DNA of 6,790 bases. It comes from Pseudomonadota bacterium. Its GTDB lineage: Bacteria; Pseudomonadota; Alphaproteobacteria; UBA8366; JADFVY01. The stretch is taken from the NCBI GenBank assembly GCA_030671915.1, contig DAOVHN010000137.1:1-6790 (forward strand), given 5' to 3'. The notes under the pieces are model-generated. The model was not told the DNA's origin and ran no database searches. It saw nothing but the letters and a program-made list of their open reading frames with translations. Within the stretch, counting starts at the first letter, position 1, and the number at the start of each line of letters is the position of its first letter. A program made the position numbers and the translations under genes. Of the stretch, positions 5,378 through 6,790 are shown piece after piece.

Positions 5378-6652
5378 ATGGCGACAGGCATCGCCGATTT
5401 TGGCGCGGTGGGCCGCGCTTTCGGCAACCGGAATTACGCGATCTATACGGCGGGCAGCACGGTCACGCTGGTCGGGCTGTGGGTGCAGCGCCTGGGTGTC
5501 GGCTGGCTGACCTGGGAACTGACCTATTCCGGCTTCTGGCTGGGCGCTATCGCCTTCGCCGACCTGTTCCCCGCCGTGGTAATCGGCCCGTTCGCCGGCG
5601 TGCTGGTCGACCGGGTGGACCGGCTGCGCCTGGCGCGGGCCTGCCAGTGGCTGTCGCTGCTGCAGACGGCACTGCTGTTCGCGCTGACGGCCTGGGGGCA
5701 TATCGGGATTGTCTCGCTGATGCTGTTGACCCTGTTCCTGGGCTGCGTCAGGGCAGTCTATATGCCGGTTCGACTGTCGCTGGTGCCGGTGCTGGTCAAG
5801 CCCGACGACGTGCCGGCGGCGGTCGCCATATCCTCGCTGATCTTCAACCTGGCACGCTTCGTCGGGCCGGCGGTCGCCGGCCTCATTATTACGGTATGGG
5901 GCGTCGCGCCGACCTTCGCCTTCTACGGGGTGACGGTGATGGCGCTGCTGTTCGCCTTTTCGCGGTTGCGGATCGACAGCGCGCCGGGCGGCGCGGGCCG
6001 CGGCGGCGGCATGCTGGCGCAGATTGCCGAGGGGTTCAGCTATACGACCAGGCATGGGGCGATCGGCCCGCTGCTGCTGCTGATGCTGGCGCTGTCGACG
6101 CTGGCGCGGCCCGTGGGCGAACTGTTTCCCGCTTTTGCCGATGTGGTGTTCCAGCGCGGCGCCGTGGGGCTGGCCTGGCTCAGCTCGGCGATCGGGCTGG
6201 GGGCGGTGGCCGGCGGAATCTGGCTGGCCCGGCGCGGTAGCGCGGTGGGGCTGCTGCCCATTGCGCTGGCGGGCGCCGGGGTTAGCGGCCTCAGCCTGAT
6301 GCTGTTCACTGCCACCGATATCTTCTGGATCGCGATTCCCGCCATCGCAATGTTCGGCGCCGCTGTCGTGTCCTGCGCGATTTCGACCCAGACCCTGCTG
6401 CTGGGTGCGGTGGAAGAGCATGTGCGCGGGCGGGTGCTCAGCCTTTATGGCGTGATCTTCCGGGGCGGACCCGCGGTCGGCTCGCTGCTGATGGGCGGGC
6501 TGTCCGATCTGTTCGGTCTGCGCTGGCCGTTGGCGGTGGGCGGGCTGTTGTGCGCCATCGCGGCGGCATGGACCTGGCGCGGCCGGCGGCGGATGATCGT
6601 GCTGCTGGAAAGGCGGGGCCGCAGGACGCCGAAACCCGATTCACTCCACTAG
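5378..6652 (+). CDS. MFS transporter, MFS_3 / EntS-like exporter group
   Basis: 424 residues, highly hydrophobic throughout, consistent with 12 inner-membrane helices; helices run from about residue 22 to 195 in the first half and 228 to 400 in the second, joined by a glycine-rich loop (about 200-212). The major facilitator motif A appears as GPFAGVLVDRVDRLRL (70-85) and in weaker form as MGGLSDLFGLRW in the second half. NLARFVGPAVAGLI (157-170) and VRGRVLSLYGVIFRGG (349-364) are typical of the MFS_3 group that includes the enterobactin exporter EntS and many drug-efflux proteins. Substrate unknown: no siderophore or resistance gene is adjacent. The ATG at 5378 is the only ATG, GTG or TTG after the in-frame stop at 5318-5320; its ribosome-binding site is poor (GGGAAAA). 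It ends with a basic tail and a TAG stop. Confidence 0.9.
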   Translation: MATGIADFGAVGRAFGNRNYAIYTAGSTVTLVGLWVQRLGVGWLTWELTYSGFWLGAIAFADLFPAVVIGPFAGVLVDRVDRLRLARACQWLSLLQTALLFALTAWGHIGIVSLMLLTLFLGCVRAVYMPVRLSLVPVLVKPDDVPAAVAISSLIFNLARFVGPAVAGLIITVWGVAPTFAFYGVTVMALLFAFSRLRIDSAPGGAGRGGGMLAQIAEGFSYTTRHGAIGPLLLLMLALSTLARPVGELFPAFADVVFQRGAVGLAWLSSAIGLGAVAGGIWLARRGSAVGLLPIALAGAGVSGLSLMLFTATDIFWIAIPAIAMFGAAVVSCAISTQTLLLGAVEEHVRGRVLSLYGVIFRGGPAVGSLLMGGLSDLFGLRWPLAVGGLLCAIAAAWTWRGRRRMIVLLERRGRRTPKPDSLH

Positions 6653-6731
6653 GTCACATACCCATAAAATCTATAAACAGGATTCCCAATTGAATCGAGT
6701 TGTGATTCAATCTCCTTGAAAGGAGATTACC
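6653..6731. mobile_element. Left end region of an IS5-family insertion sequence (boundary unresolved)
   Basis: The transposase start at 6732 implies that the left terminal repeat lies in this stretch. A GAG at 6697 (GAGTTGTGATTCAATCTCC) resembles the GAG/GGG beginnings known for some IS5 subgroups and is my best guess for the tip. A CTAG at 6649-6652, formed by the MFS stop codon, is an alternative target site that would place the tip at 6653. The right end is outside the window, so the boundary cannot be fixed. Confidence 0.45.
6709..6728 (+). promoter_or_regulatory. Hairpin covering the transposase ribosome-binding site
   Basis: AATCTCCTT (6709-6717) is the exact reverse complement of AAGGAGATT (6720-6728), with two bases between; in RNA this would be an 8-bp stem closed by a UGAA loop. 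The right half contains AAGGAG, spaced 6 bases from the ATG at 6732, so folding would hide a very strong Shine-Dalgarno site. Similar occlusion is known in other insertion sequences as protection against transcripts entering from outside. Confidence 0.55.
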
Positions 6732-6790
6732 ATGGCGCGCTTTGATTTAACGGACTTCGAATGGTCGGTGATCCAGCCTCTTTTGCCGAC
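6732..6790 (+). CDS. IS5-family transposase, N-terminal fragment (runs off the window)
   Basis: 19 codons are visible, MARFDLTDFEWSVIQPLLP, which is the characteristic start of the first reading frame of IS5-family (IS427/IS1031-type) transposases common in alphaproteobacteria: a helix with the DxxW-like pattern and a PLLP turn. Members often encode the enzyme in two frames joined by programmed frameshifting, which cannot be seen here. The ATG at 6732 has AAGGAG 6 bases upstream, inside a perfect inverted repeat. The element is inserted after the MFS gene in the same direction, so reading-through from the MFS promoter could enter it. Family call is strong despite the short fragment; integrity unknown. 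Confidence 0.82.
   Translation, partial: MARFDLTDFEWSVIQPLLP

Noticed and set aside
5313..5510. Plus-strand frame starting MTNPYIPQYMENTENPQ upstream of the MFS gene
   Set aside because: No ribosome-binding site of note; it soon overlaps the MFS gene in another frame and turns into low-complexity Arg/Ser/Ala sequence. The repeats at 5321-5359 explain its pattern.
5303..6421. Minus-strand reading frame of 372 codons opposite the MFS gene, rich in Gln, His and Arg
   Set aside because: Antisense shadow of a hydrophobic protein gene; no recognisable motif, and it overlaps the antitoxin promoter region.
6653..6680. TACCCATAAAAT near the MFS stop as a relative of the MITE terminal repeat (TACCCACTATCG)
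   Set aside because: Only six bases match before the sequences diverge, so a link between the MITE-like element and this IS5-type element is not supported.
1..6790. CRISPR array, tRNA or rRNA genes, preQ1 riboswitch
   Set aside because: No regularly spaced repeats and no tRNA- or rRNA-like segments were seen; the leader of the queuosine operon, where a riboswitch could lie, is outside the window.

Overview
The window looks like chromosomal DNA from a GC-rich alphaproteobacterium, with Rhodospirillales-like flavour. The grounds are the queA-tgt-queF-queG cluster with a short single-domain QueF, the codon use, and an IS5-family transposase whose N-terminus begins MARFDLTDFEW. The genus cannot be named from this sequence. 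Protein family calls rest on recognised motifs, not on database searches.

Layout. (1) Positions 1-3042, plus strand: a tightly packed queuosine operon made of the C-terminal part of queA, then tgt, queF and queG, with 4-bp ATGA overlaps and a 1-bp gap. Together they cover every step from preQ0 to queuosine in tRNA: QueF reduces preQ0 to preQ1, Tgt inserts preQ1 at G34, QueA adds the epoxycyclopentane ring and QueG reduces epoxyqueuosine. (2) Positions 3058-4523, minus strand: two unrecognised genes, a 102-aa acidic protein followed by a 300-aa protein with three membrane segments. They are separated by a 269-bp MITE-like element with perfect 36-bp terminal inverted repeats and a symmetric internal structure. 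(3) Positions 4614-5282, minus strand: an intact Phd/YefM-type antitoxin followed by a PemK/MazF-like toxin that is broken by an in-frame TGA. Both sides of this module are AT-rich. (4) Positions 5378-6652, plus strand: a 12-helix-type MFS exporter, divergent from the antitoxin and sharing with it a short AT-rich intergenic region that carries an inverted repeat. (5) Positions from about 6689 to the end: the left end of an IS5-family insertion sequence, with the first 19 codons of its transposase.

The most interesting feature is the MITE-like element. Removing it with one copy of the CTAG duplication rebuilds a junction where the upstream gene ends (GAT GGC TAG) and the downstream gene starts (ATG GCT AGT) in an 8-base overlap. 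The inserted element therefore split two translationally overlapped genes. The duplicated CTAG keeps the upstream stop codon. The terminal repeat supplies a Shine-Dalgarno-like GGAG and an in-frame GTG, so the downstream protein can still be made with almost the same N-terminus. Within the element, two arms of exactly 94 bases each fold as centred hairpins around a 9-base linker, which would make a symmetric three-way junction.
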